46,554 nt of DNA from Verrucomicrobiales bacterium. GTDB lineage: Bacteria > Verrucomicrobiota > Verrucomicrobiia > Limisphaerales > UBA9464. Location of the stretch: the NCBI GenBank assembly GCA_016793645.1, contig JAEUHD010000304.1, forward strand, positions 1 through 46,554, given 5' to 3'. Below are positions 25,073 through 32,776 of the stretch, piece by piece; position 1 is the stretch's first letter; every line of letters starts with the position of its first letter. The notes beneath the pieces are model-generated. The model was given only the letters and a program-made list of their open reading frames with translations. It searched no databases and was not told where the DNA came from. The translations under genes were made by a program, and so were the position numbers.

Positions 25073-26284
25073 ATGAACGCCATCCACCGCATTCTGAAAC
25101 ATCTCCCCCTGCTGCTGCTGGCCTGCTGGCCTGCCACAGCAGCCATCACCATTCCCGGAATAACCGGTACTCCCGCCGCAGGTGTTGATGGGGAATTGAA
25201 CCTGGTGAGTGACCATCGCGTTATCGATCTCTCTGAGTCACTGCCCGGGACTTGGGACAGCATTCCAAGGGATGGAACAAAGGGAGTCTACGATACCAAC
25301 AAATGGGCCGTCGTTTTCAAATATTCCTCAGTGAACATATCGAGAAATCTAGAGCTGGGATTTAGGAACAATTCTGCGCGAGCGCCCGTTGTATGGCTCG
25401 TTTCCGGAGATGTCACCATCACCGGGACACTCAATCTCAATGCCGCGGCCTATACGGCTTCGGCCGACTATCAGGAACCGGGACCTGGCGGATTTCGGGG
25501 CGGAACCGAAATCGGAGTGCGTAGTGGAGGCATGGGGCCGGGTGGCGGCAATCGCAATTCCGCTGGCGCCAGCCACAAAAGACAGGATGGTATCGAAGCA
25601 GGCCCCTCGTACGGGGACCCAGAAATTCGGCAGCTCATCGGCGGTTCAGGTTCCGCGGCGAATTCAAGCGGCCGGGGAGGAGCCGGCGGCGGTGCCATCC
25701 TCATCGTGGCCACCGGAAAGATTGTGGTGAATGGAAACATTTTTGCCAACGGGAGTACGGTGTCGGGAGTGGGCGGGGGAAGTGGAGGCGCGGTTCGCCT
25801 CGTTGCCTCGAGCATTGAAGGCTCGGGATTGATTCAGACGCTAGGCACGGGAACCAGTCCTGGATTCGTCAGGACTGAGGCGGAGACGTACGGAGTCAGC
25901 AACCCCTCCGTTCACCCATTAGACTATAGCGTCGCCACCATCACGGGACCCATCGCGATCTGGCCGGAGGACAATGCCCCGACGGCACGGATTGTTTCCG
26001 TCTCCAACCTTCCGGTTCCAGCCGATCCCAAGGCGGCTCTGGGACTGGCGCCTACCGATGTCAATGTCCCCCTCAATGGCTCGCGACAGGTCCGAATTGA
26101 AACCCGGAACTTCCCCACGTCGGGAACCGTAACCCTGTTCGTGACTCCCGTTCAGGGGGATCGGACCGCACTCACTGCGACGATGCTTCCCGGTGGCAGC
26201 AATGACTTGGCCACCTGGGAGGCCACCCTCGACTCGGCGCTGACGGGACGCGCCGCGCTCCAAGTCCGCGCGGCCGCCGAATGA
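25073..26284 (+). CDS. Secreted glycine-rich protein GlyB (family copy 2 of 4)
   Basis: A 403-residue protein from ATG 25073 (MNAIHRILKH) with signal peptide to about residue 24 ('LLLLACWPATAA'). The frame is open from 25019, but that part is translated repeat DNA. Same domain order as GlyA: 'ITIPGITGTPAAGVDGEL', 'GVYDTNKWAVVFKYSSVNIS', 'RAPVVWLVSGDVTITGTLNL', 'EPGPGGFRGG', 'GGMGPGGGNRN', 'SYGDPEIRQLIGGSG', 'GGAGGGAILIVATGKIVVNG', 'GVGGGSGGAVRLVASSIEGS', and C-terminal 'LGLAPTDVNVPLNGSRQVRI'. Closest to GlyA, with which it shares the downstream repeat, so the pair probably arose by tandem duplication. The central DNA is the poorest in GC of the four copies (about 40% in one sampled line). Function unknown; surface or matrix protein inferred. 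Confidence 0.85.
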   Translation: MNAIHRILKHLPLLLLACWPATAAITIPGITGTPAAGVDGELNLVSDHRVIDLSESLPGTWDSIPRDGTKGVYDTNKWAVVFKYSSVNISRNLELGFRNNSARAPVVWLVSGDVTITGTLNLNAAAYTASADYQEPGPGGFRGGTEIGVRSGGMGPGGGNRNSAGASHKRQDGIEAGPSYGDPEIRQLIGGSGSAANSSGRGGAGGGAILIVATGKIVVNGNIFANGSTVSGVGGGSGGAVRLVASSIEGSGLIQTLGTGTSPGFVRTEAETYGVSNPSVHPLDYSVATITGPIAIWPEDNAPTARIVSVSNLPVPADPKAALGLAPTDVNVPLNGSRQVRIETRNFPTSGTVTLFVTPVQGDRTALTATMLPGGSNDLATWEATLDSALTGRAALQVRAAAE

Positions 26285-26286
26285 CT

Positions 26287-26550
26287 CCCGTAGACGACGT
26301 TAGGAGACTCCAATCCCTCCGCCCCATCCCCACCCGCAACAACGCTCCGGAAGACGCAGTATGTGCCTCGTCACCTCGCCAGCTACCCACCCCGTAGCAG
26401 ACGACGTCAGGAGACTCCATTCCCTCCGCCCCATCCCCCATCCGCAACAACGCTCCGGAAGACGCAGTATGTGCCTCGTCACCTCGCCAGCGACTCACCC
26501 GTAGAAGACGACATCCGGAGACTCCGTTCCGTCCCACCCCGATCCACCCC
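26287..26550 (+). repeat. Tandem intergenic repeats, about 2.4 units of 104-107 bp
   Basis: Units begin at 26287 (104 bp), 26391 (107 bp) and 26498 (partial, to about 26533). The first begins 2 bases after the GlyB stop. Units 1 and 2 share long identical stretches ('CAACGCTCCGGAAGACGCAG', 'TATGTGCCTCGTCACCTCGC'). The partial third unit runs into the short leader before the E1 start codon. Same element as 24946-25051. No hairpin with a T-run and no promoter is evident in it. Confidence 0.88.
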
Positions 26551-29500
26551 ATGAACTCCCATCCAAGCCACCGGGTGATACCCTACAGGCTCGCCCTGTT
26601 GTTCCTGGCTGCCGTCCTCGCCAGTTTCCCCAGCCTCGCCCAGTCCGCACCCGTCGAGGCGATCTCCAGGGAAATCTCCATCACTCTGGAGTCTGCGCCT
26701 GCGACCACCGGTTCCGAGGCCATCTCACGGGAGATCAGCCTCAGCATTCCCAGCCAGGCACCCGGCCCGGCCGGCGAAGCCATCTCCAGGGAATTGTCGA
26801 TCCGGATTCCCAGTCCCGAGGACGCCACCCGCCCGCGCTTCGAAGGTATTTCCCGCGAAGTCACCCTGGCCCTGCCCGCCGTCGGGGAGCCTCCCCGGCC
26901 GTCCGCCGAGGCGATCTCGCGCGAACTGACGCTCTTCGCCGCCACCAACTCCTCGGCCGTCCGCCTTCCGCAGGATTTCGCCAGCGGCAGTTTCCGATTT
27001 GAATCCATCGCCGATACCCGGCCCACCAATCCCGACCGCGCGCCGGCCGCGGACGTTAACGCCCTGTCGTCCGCAGGCACCATCACCCTCGGAACCGGAG
27101 CCTCCGCGTTTACCGGACCCGCCTACCAGAATCCTCCCGACGCCCTGCCGTCCGTTCAACTCGACTCCGCGCGCCAACTCACCGTGCTCCATCCGGGACC
27201 GGGATCCCGGGGCGCCTCCGCCGGCATTCCCCTGGGTCGCGCCGGACGCTACCTCATCCAGGGCCGCTTCGCGCGGGCCCACGAGGGCCGCGGTCTCGGC
27301 AACGGCGTCAGCGTCGCGATCCTGCGCAATCTCGACACCACCAATCTCCTCTTCACCGCATCCGTCAGCTCCGATCACCCGGCGAATCCATCGGCGCCCT
27401 TCGCCGGAACCAGCAGGGTCCCCTTCTCCGTCGTGGCCGAGTTCGTGGAAGGCGACGTCCTCCGCTGCGTCGTCTTCAGCGGGTCGTCGGGCAACGACAC
27501 CGCCGGCGACGTGACCGCACTTGAACTGCTGGCCGTGGCCCTGGAGGACGCGCCGCCCTTCTTCGCGTCCAGCAAACCCGTCCTCGTCGTGTCTCCCGAG
27601 GACGCCTCAGTTCAACGCGGTTCGAGCGCCTACTTCGACTGCGTGGCCCTGGGCGCGACGCCGCTTCAATACCGCTGGTTCCACAACGACCGCGAAATCT
27701 CCGGCGCCACCGGACCGACCCTCACTGTCGCCAACGCCACTCCGCAGGACGCCGGACGCTACTTCGTGACGGTCAGGAACTCCGTCGGCGAGACGTCCAG
27801 CACGGTCGCCAATTTGAAGGTGACGCCACGTCAGGGGGCCTTCCGGGGACTTGGATTCCTCCCTGGCGGCACCCAGGAAAGCGATGCGGTGGCGGTGTCA
27901 GATGATGGAGGAGTGGTCGTCGGAAATGCATCCTCCGCCCGTGGGCCGGAAGGATTTGTTTGGAAAGACGGGGCCATGGGCGGGATTGGATTCCTTCCGG
28001 ACCGGCGCAAGGATTTTAGCCAGGCCCTCGGAGTGTCCGGGGACGGACTGACCGTTGTCGGCTACGGCAGTTCGACCCCGCTACCAGGCTCCAGCAATTA
28101 TGACTGGGAAGGATTCACCTGGAAGGAGGGCGTCATGCAAAGCCTCGGCGTACCGGATGGCCCCCTGGTCCCCGGGGGACCGACGTACGACGCCACCTAC
28201 TCGATCGCTTATGCCGCGTCCCGCGATGGATCGTTCATTGTCGGCCAGGCCTTTCAAAATGTCGGCGGCCGACCGTGTTTCTGGGACTCCGGGGTCGGCA
28301 AGGTCCTGTTCGTCCTGGAGCCGGACGACCAGGCTTTGGCCTGGTCGGTGAGCGCCGACGGACGGGTAATGACCGGCCGCATTTCCGGATCCCCTCCAAC
28401 GGCCGCCCTCTGGCGGGACGGCGTGCCCTCCCGGATCCCGGAACTCTCGCCGGGCACCCGCCCCAAGATCTCCGCCGACGGACGGGTCATCGTCGGCACG
28501 GGTCTGGATGCACTGGCCAACCAGGCCGTCCGCTGGGAGTCCGGAACGGTCGAACCTTTGGGCGACCTTCCGGGCGGCGACCTCCGCAGCGAAGCCACGG
28601 GCACCAGCGCAGACGGAAGCGTCATCGTGGGCTGGGGAACGACCGACGCCGGGACGGAGGCATTCCTCTGGGACCGAACCGCAGGCCTGCGCTCCCTGCG
28701 ATCCCACCTCGCCAGCGAACTCGGGGTTGATCTCGCCGGATGGCAACTACTCCGGGCCAACGACATTTCCGCCGACGGCTCGACGGTCGTCGGCCAGGGT
28801 CTCAATCCCGACGGCAAACTGGAGGCCTGGGTGGTGCGCATCAAGGCGTCCGGCGCGCCGGTCATCCTTGGGCAACCCGTCGCCGCATCCGTTGTGGCCG
28901 GTCAACCAGTCACCTTCACCGTCAACGCCCTTTCCGAAACCGCTGCAACTTATCGCTGGTATCGCGACGGCAATCTGCTCGTCGGCGAAACCGCCAACCA
29001 ACTGACTCTCGCCTCGGTCAAGGCCTCGGATGCCGGTGCCTATTCCGTCTCCGTCGGGAATGCCGCCGGTCGTATCCTCAGCACGTCCGCCCGCCTCGAC
29101 GTCCTGATACCGCCCAAAATCGTGGAGGAACCCCAGCCCTACACCGCGAAGGCGGGCGAAAGCGCCCTCTTCACCGTGCGGGCCCAGGGAACGGAACCGC
29201 TGTCCTACGAATGGCGATTCAACGGAACTCCCCTGGGTGCGCCCAACCTTCCCACCCTCCAACTCGTCAACCTCGCCATCCCCAACGCAGGGCAGATCTC
29301 CGTCCGGGTCACCAATGCCGTCGGCACCGCCACCAGCGGTTCCGCCCGACTGCGGGTGATCGAACCCGGACGCCTCGCCCAGCCGCTTCCCTCCCTGTCC
29401 GCCGTGGACCTCGACGGTGAACTGATCCTCAAGGCCGACGTCGCGGGCACGCCCCCCTTCACCTACCAATGGCGGCTCAACGGACAGGACATCCGGGATC

Positions 29501-31419
29501 GCGATGCCTCCGGCCCCGAACTCCGCATCAGCCCGATCCGCCTCCAGGACGCCGGTATTTACACCGTGATCGTGGCCAATGAGGCCGGCGCCATCACCGG
29601 AGGACCCGCGGAGGTCCGCGTCCGCGTTACACCGCGACCCGGCAACGACGTGTTTGCCCAGGCGACCGATCTGACCGGCATCGACGACCCCGTGACCGGC
29701 ACCAACACAGGAGCCACCCGCGAGCCCGGCGAGAAGAACCATGCGTCCCAACCCGGCCACCAGTCGGTGTGGTACCGGTGGACACCACCCCAGGACGGCA
29801 GTGTCACGTTTCGAACCGTCGGCAGCGCCTTTGACACCCTGCTGGCGGCCTACACCGGCACCCGGGTGGACCAGCTCACCGAAATCGCCAGCAACGACGA
29901 CGCCACGGATGGCGCCTTCTTCGCCAGCGAGGTGCGCTTCAGCGTCCAGCGGAATACCCCCTACTTCCTGGCCGTGGACGGACTCGGCGATGACGCCGGC
30001 AATTACGTGTTGAGCTGGAACTTTGAACCCAGGGTGGCCCTCGTTCCGCGAATCACCCGTCATCCGGACAGCGTCACCCGCCTCCGGGGTCAACCGGTGA
30101 CTCTGAGCGTGGACGCCGAGAACGCGACCGACGTCACCTGGGAATTCAACGGCCGCCCGCTCACCGGTGTCTCCGGTTCCCAGCTGAATCTTGGTCCGTT
30201 GACGCCCGAGGACGTGGGAACCTACGTCGCCGCCGTCCGCGGGAACGGTGGCACCGTGTTCTCCCACCCGGCCGTCGTCGAAATCGGCCCCCAGCCGGAT
30301 GTCCGTTCCTACGACAAGCCGGCCGCGCGTCCCGCCTCCCAGATCGCGCCCAGCCCCATCGCGCGCCAGGCGGAGGGCGGATTCGGTCTCCTGCTTTCCC
30401 CGGGGCGTCCCGTGGAGCAATGGGTCAACAACGAGGTCAACACCACCCAACGGGAGGAGGCGAATCACTGCGGACGCCTCACCCGCCGCACCGGCTATCT
30501 GCTGCTCGAAGTCGAGAAGGACGGCCAGTTGGTGATCAACGTCACCAATACCGCCATCCCCCTCGTCCTCGCGTTGTACTCGTTTTCGGATCCGGACCAA
30601 TCCCTCGCCTGCGGAGACAACAACCGACTCGTCCTCGCCGACGCCAGGGCCGGCAGGATTTATTCCCTTGTCTTCGGCAGCGCGGCGGACCTCGGAGGCG
30701 TGATCGGATTGTCCTGCGTCAGCGGCACGCCACCGCCCGTGATTGAGAATCCTCCCACCACCACCGCGGTGGAACCGGGCCGGGGAGTCACCCTGCGCGC
30801 GCCACGGATTGAAGGACTGGAACCTGTGGCCCGGTATCAATGGTATCGCAACGGACGGAAGATCGAGGGGGCGGTGGGGGAATTCCTGCAACTCGAACCA
30901 TTCCAACCCGAGATGGCCGGCGACTATTCAGTCGTGCTCGACAACGAAGTCGGGCGAACCGAGTACCAGATTGGATCCCTCGCCGCGGACCTTCCCTTGT
31001 TGCCCGCAGCCCCCTCGGAATCCGTTCCTGGAGTGTTCACGTTCCGCCTCACGGGAAATCCCGGCCAGCGGGTGGCCGTCGAGCAGGGTTCCGAGCTGGG
31101 CGTCTGGAACAGCCGCGAAGAATTCTGGCTGCCCGCCGGCGGACAGGAATATCGCGATGAGGCCATGGCCAGCCGTTCCAGCCGCCTCTTCCACCTGACC
31201 GAGGTGCCGCTGACGATTGCCGAGGATGTCCCGCTCGAAGACGGCCGCCGCACCTGGCGCATCTCCGGCGGCCGCATCGGCGACCGCTACGTGTTGGAGC
31301 AATCCCTCAACGGAACCCAGTGGACCCCCATCCGCACCAACCGGGTGGAGGTCGGTCCGTTTCTTCACGTCGAGCCCGCTGGATTCAACGCTTCCCTCCG
31401 CAGCCGCCGCGCCGAATGA
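26551..31419 (+). CDS. Giant secreted multidomain protein E1 (EAISRE array, Ig-like, HAF propeller, PPC)
   Basis: A 1622-residue exported protein; signal peptide about 1-31 ('LASFPSLAQSA'). Order: five tandem EAISRE-type motifs (36, 56, 76, 98, 120); unassigned beta-domain (about 140-335, 'GVSVAILRNLDTTNLLFTAS'); Ig-like 1 (about 342-425); HAF-type repeats forming a propeller (about 430-765, 'VSGDGLTVVGYGS', 'SADGSVIVGWGTT'); Ig-like 2-4 (about 768-1028); a pre-peptidase-C-terminal-like domain (about 1030-1160, 'SVWYRWTPPQDGSVTFRTVG'); Ig-like 5 (to about 1245); a second, Cys-containing PPC-like domain (about 1275-1395, Cys1307, 1354, 1389); Ig-like 6; and two C-terminal 'YVLEQS..GTQWTPIRTN' type beta modules. 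No catalytic residues, sortase signal or PEP-CTERM are seen. Adhesion or matrix role inferred. Preceded by the tandem repeats, followed after 78 bp by GlyC. Confidence 0.88.
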   Translation: MNSHPSHRVIPYRLALLFLAAVLASFPSLAQSAPVEAISREISITLESAPATTGSEAISREISLSIPSQAPGPAGEAISRELSIRIPSPEDATRPRFEGISREVTLALPAVGEPPRPSAEAISRELTLFAATNSSAVRLPQDFASGSFRFESIADTRPTNPDRAPAADVNALSSAGTITLGTGASAFTGPAYQNPPDALPSVQLDSARQLTVLHPGPGSRGASAGIPLGRAGRYLIQGRFARAHEGRGLGNGVSVAILRNLDTTNLLFTASVSSDHPANPSAPFAGTSRVPFSVVAEFVEGDVLRCVVFSGSSGNDTAGDVTALELLAVALEDAPPFFASSKPVLVVSPEDASVQRGSSAYFDCVALGATPLQYRWFHNDREISGATGPTLTVANATPQDAGRYFVTVRNSVGETSSTVANLKVTPRQGAFRGLGFLPGGTQESDAVAVSDDGGVVVGNASSARGPEGFVWKDGAMGGIGFLPDRRKDFSQALGVSGDGLTVVGYGSSTPLPGSSNYDWEGFTWKEGVMQSLGVPDGPLVPGGPTYDATYSIAYAASRDGSFIVGQAFQNVGGRPCFWDSGVGKVLFVLEPDDQALAWSVSADGRVMTGRISGSPPTAALWRDGVPSRIPELSPGTRPKISADGRVIVGTGLDALANQAVRWESGTVEPLGDLPGGDLRSEATGTSADGSVIVGWGTTDAGTEAFLWDRTAGLRSLRSHLASELGVDLAGWQLLRANDISADGSTVVGQGLNPDGKLEAWVVRIKASGAPVILGQPVAASVVAGQPVTFTVNALSETAATYRWYRDGNLLVGETANQLTLASVKASDAGAYSVSVGNAAGRILSTSARLDVLIPPKIVEEPQPYTAKAGESALFTVRAQGTEPLSYEWRFNGTPLGAPNLPTLQLVNLAIPNAGQISVRVTNAVGTATSGSARLRVIEPGRLAQPLPSLSAVDLDGELILKADVAGTPPFTYQWRLNGQDIRDRDASGPELRISPIRLQDAGIYTVIVANEAGAITGGPAEVRVRVTPRPGNDVFAQATDLTGIDDPVTGTNTGATREPGEKNHASQPGHQSVWYRWTPPQDGSVTFRTVGSAFDTLLAAYTGTRVDQLTEIASNDDATDGAFFASEVRFSVQRNTPYFLAVDGLGDDAGNYVLSWNFEPRVALVPRITRHPDSVTRLRGQPVTLSVDAENATDVTWEFNGRPLTGVSGSQLNLGPLTPEDVGTYVAAVRGNGGTVFSHPAVVEIGPQPDVRSYDKPAARPASQIAPSPIARQAEGGFGLLLSPGRPVEQWVNNEVNTTQREEANHCGRLTRRTGYLLLEVEKDGQLVINVTNTAIPLVLALYSFSDPDQSLACGDNNRLVLADARAGRIYSLVFGSAADLGGVIGLSCVSGTPPPVIENPPTTTAVEPGRGVTLRAPRIEGLEPVARYQWYRNGRKIEGAVGEFLQLEPFQPEMAGDYSVVLDNEVGRTEYQIGSLAADLPLLPAAPSESVPGVFTFRLTGNPGQRVAVEQGSELGVWNSREEFWLPAGGQEYRDEAMASRSSRLFHLTEVPLTIAEDVPLEDGRRTWRISGGRIGDRYVLEQSLNGTQWTPIRTNRVEVGPFLHVEPAGFNASLRSRRAE
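26656..26940 (+). repeat. Five-fold EAISRE-type motif array encoded in E1
   Basis: Codes for five successive copies of E-(A/G)-I-S-R-E-(I/L/V)-(S/T)-(I/L)-x-(I/L) at residues 36, 56, 76, 98 and 120, spaced 20-22 residues apart by Pro/Ala-rich linkers ('ESAPATTGS', 'PSQAPGPAG'). It starts within a few residues of the predicted mature N-terminus. The conserved part reads as a short beta-strand with an invariant I-S-R-E. An independent four-fold array is in E2. Confidence 0.92.
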
Positions 31420-31497
31420 ACCGCGAGATCCTCCGGATCCTCATTGCCTGAGCCCATACTTCTTCCACAATTCCCACGCAAAAACCCCAAGCCTCCC

Positions 31498-32736
31498 ATG
31501 AAGTCGTTTCTTGTGGTCGCGATCGCCGCGGTCTCGTTTGTCCTGCAACCTCCGATCAGGGCCGACATCGTCGTCCCCGGCGCCAACGGACGCGACGGCG
31601 TCTTTGCCCCGGTCTCCAATATCGAAGTGGATCTGTCCCAGGCCATCACGGCGACCTGGGATTCCACCACAGAGAGCGGCGGCCGTGGCGTCTATGATCC
31701 CGCAAAATGGGCCGTCGTCTTCCGATATGCCTCCGTCAATATTCCGGAGGGAGTCACGGTCACCTTCAAGAACCATCCCACTCGCGCCCCCGTGGTATGG
31801 CTCGTGTCGGGTGACGCCAGCATCGGGGGGCGGGTCCTCCTCGATGGGAAGGATGACTCCTCCCTGAACCCCGTGGAACCGGGACCCGGTGGGTTTCGCG
31901 GAGGGCGCGGCGGGAATACCTCCTCGACTCCAGGAGGTGGAGGCATGGGACCCGGCGGAGGCAAGCCGACGCCGGATGCCGCCACACCCAGTGGGGCGAG
32001 TCACAGCATTCGCGGCAGCACCTATTCCGGTCCCGCCTATGGGGACAACGGCATCCGACGCCTCATGGGTGGATCCGGTGGAGGCGGGATTCTGACCGCG
32101 GACGGATCGGGCGGGGGAGGAGGCGGTGCCATCCTCATCGCGGCGCAGGGAACGCTGAACCTCACCGGACTCATCCGCGCCAACGGCGGCATTGGAAGAG
32201 TCGGCGGCGGAAGCGGCGGGGCCATCCGGATGATCGCCAATTCCTTCACCGGAGCGGGGACGCTGAGGGCCATCGGAACACCGTCCCGGGGGGTATTGTT
32301 TGATGGACAGCCCGGATACATCCACGCCTCGTCGCCGGGTTTGGAGGGTGAGATTCTCGGCAATATTGCCTCCCAACCGTCGGCCACGACGGAATCCTTG
32401 TCCGGGACCGTCGAACTGTGGCCCGACGAATCGTTTCCGCAGGCGCGGATTCTATCCGTCGCCGATCTCCCCGTCGCTGCGGATCCCGCGGCCGCCCTCG
32501 CTCCCCAGGCGCCGGATGTCTCCCTGCCCCCCGCTGCCCATCATACGGTGGTCATCGAAACGCGGAACTTCCCCCCAACCGGAACCGTGACTCTCTTCGT
32601 CACCGCCCTCCGCGGGGATCGCACCGAAGTCATTGCCAGCCATACCTCCGGCAATGAGACCGTCTCCACCTGGACGGCGACGCTCAGCGGCGTCACTGGA
32701 CGCCACGCCCTGCAGGTTCGGGCAGTGGCACCGTAG
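31498..32736 (+). CDS. Secreted glycine-rich protein GlyC (family copy 3 of 4)
   Basis: A 412-residue protein from ATG 31498 (MKSFLVV), signal peptide to about residue 22 ('FVLQPPIRADIVVPG'). Upstream in-frame ATG 31444 would put polar residues in front of the signal. It is the most diverged copy: the N-terminus reads 'IVVPGANGRDGVFAPVSNIE' instead of the PGISGTPVAGIDG form, but 'GVYDPAKWAVVFRYASVNIP', 'RAPVVWLVSGDASIGG', 'VEPGPGGFRGGRGG', 'MGGSGGGG', 'GGGGGAILIAAQGTLNLTG', 'GGGSGGAIRMIA' and 'TRNFPPTGTVTLFVTALRGD' keep the common plan. DNA composition is high-GC like the host chromosome, unlike A and B. It lies between the two giant proteins (78 bp after E1, 40 bp before E2), which suggests one transcript and a matched role with them. 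Confidence 0.85.
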   Translation: MKSFLVVAIAAVSFVLQPPIRADIVVPGANGRDGVFAPVSNIEVDLSQAITATWDSTTESGGRGVYDPAKWAVVFRYASVNIPEGVTVTFKNHPTRAPVVWLVSGDASIGGRVLLDGKDDSSLNPVEPGPGGFRGGRGGNTSSTPGGGGMGPGGGKPTPDAATPSGASHSIRGSTYSGPAYGDNGIRRLMGGSGGGGILTADGSGGGGGGAILIAAQGTLNLTGLIRANGGIGRVGGGSGGAIRMIANSFTGAGTLRAIGTPSRGVLFDGQPGYIHASSPGLEGEILGNIASQPSATTESLSGTVELWPDESFPQARILSVADLPVAADPAAALAPQAPDVSLPPAAHHTVVIETRNFPPTGTVTLFVTALRGDRTEVIASHTSGNETVSTWTATLSGVTGRHALQVRAVAP

Positions 32737-32776
32737 ATTTCGGAATGCCCTTCCTGGAACCCTCCGGATCACCTTG

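Noticed and set aside
26287-26550. CRISPR or attachment-site interpretation of the 104-107 bp repeats
   Set aside because: Units are contiguous without unique spacers, and there is no integrase or tRNA nearby.
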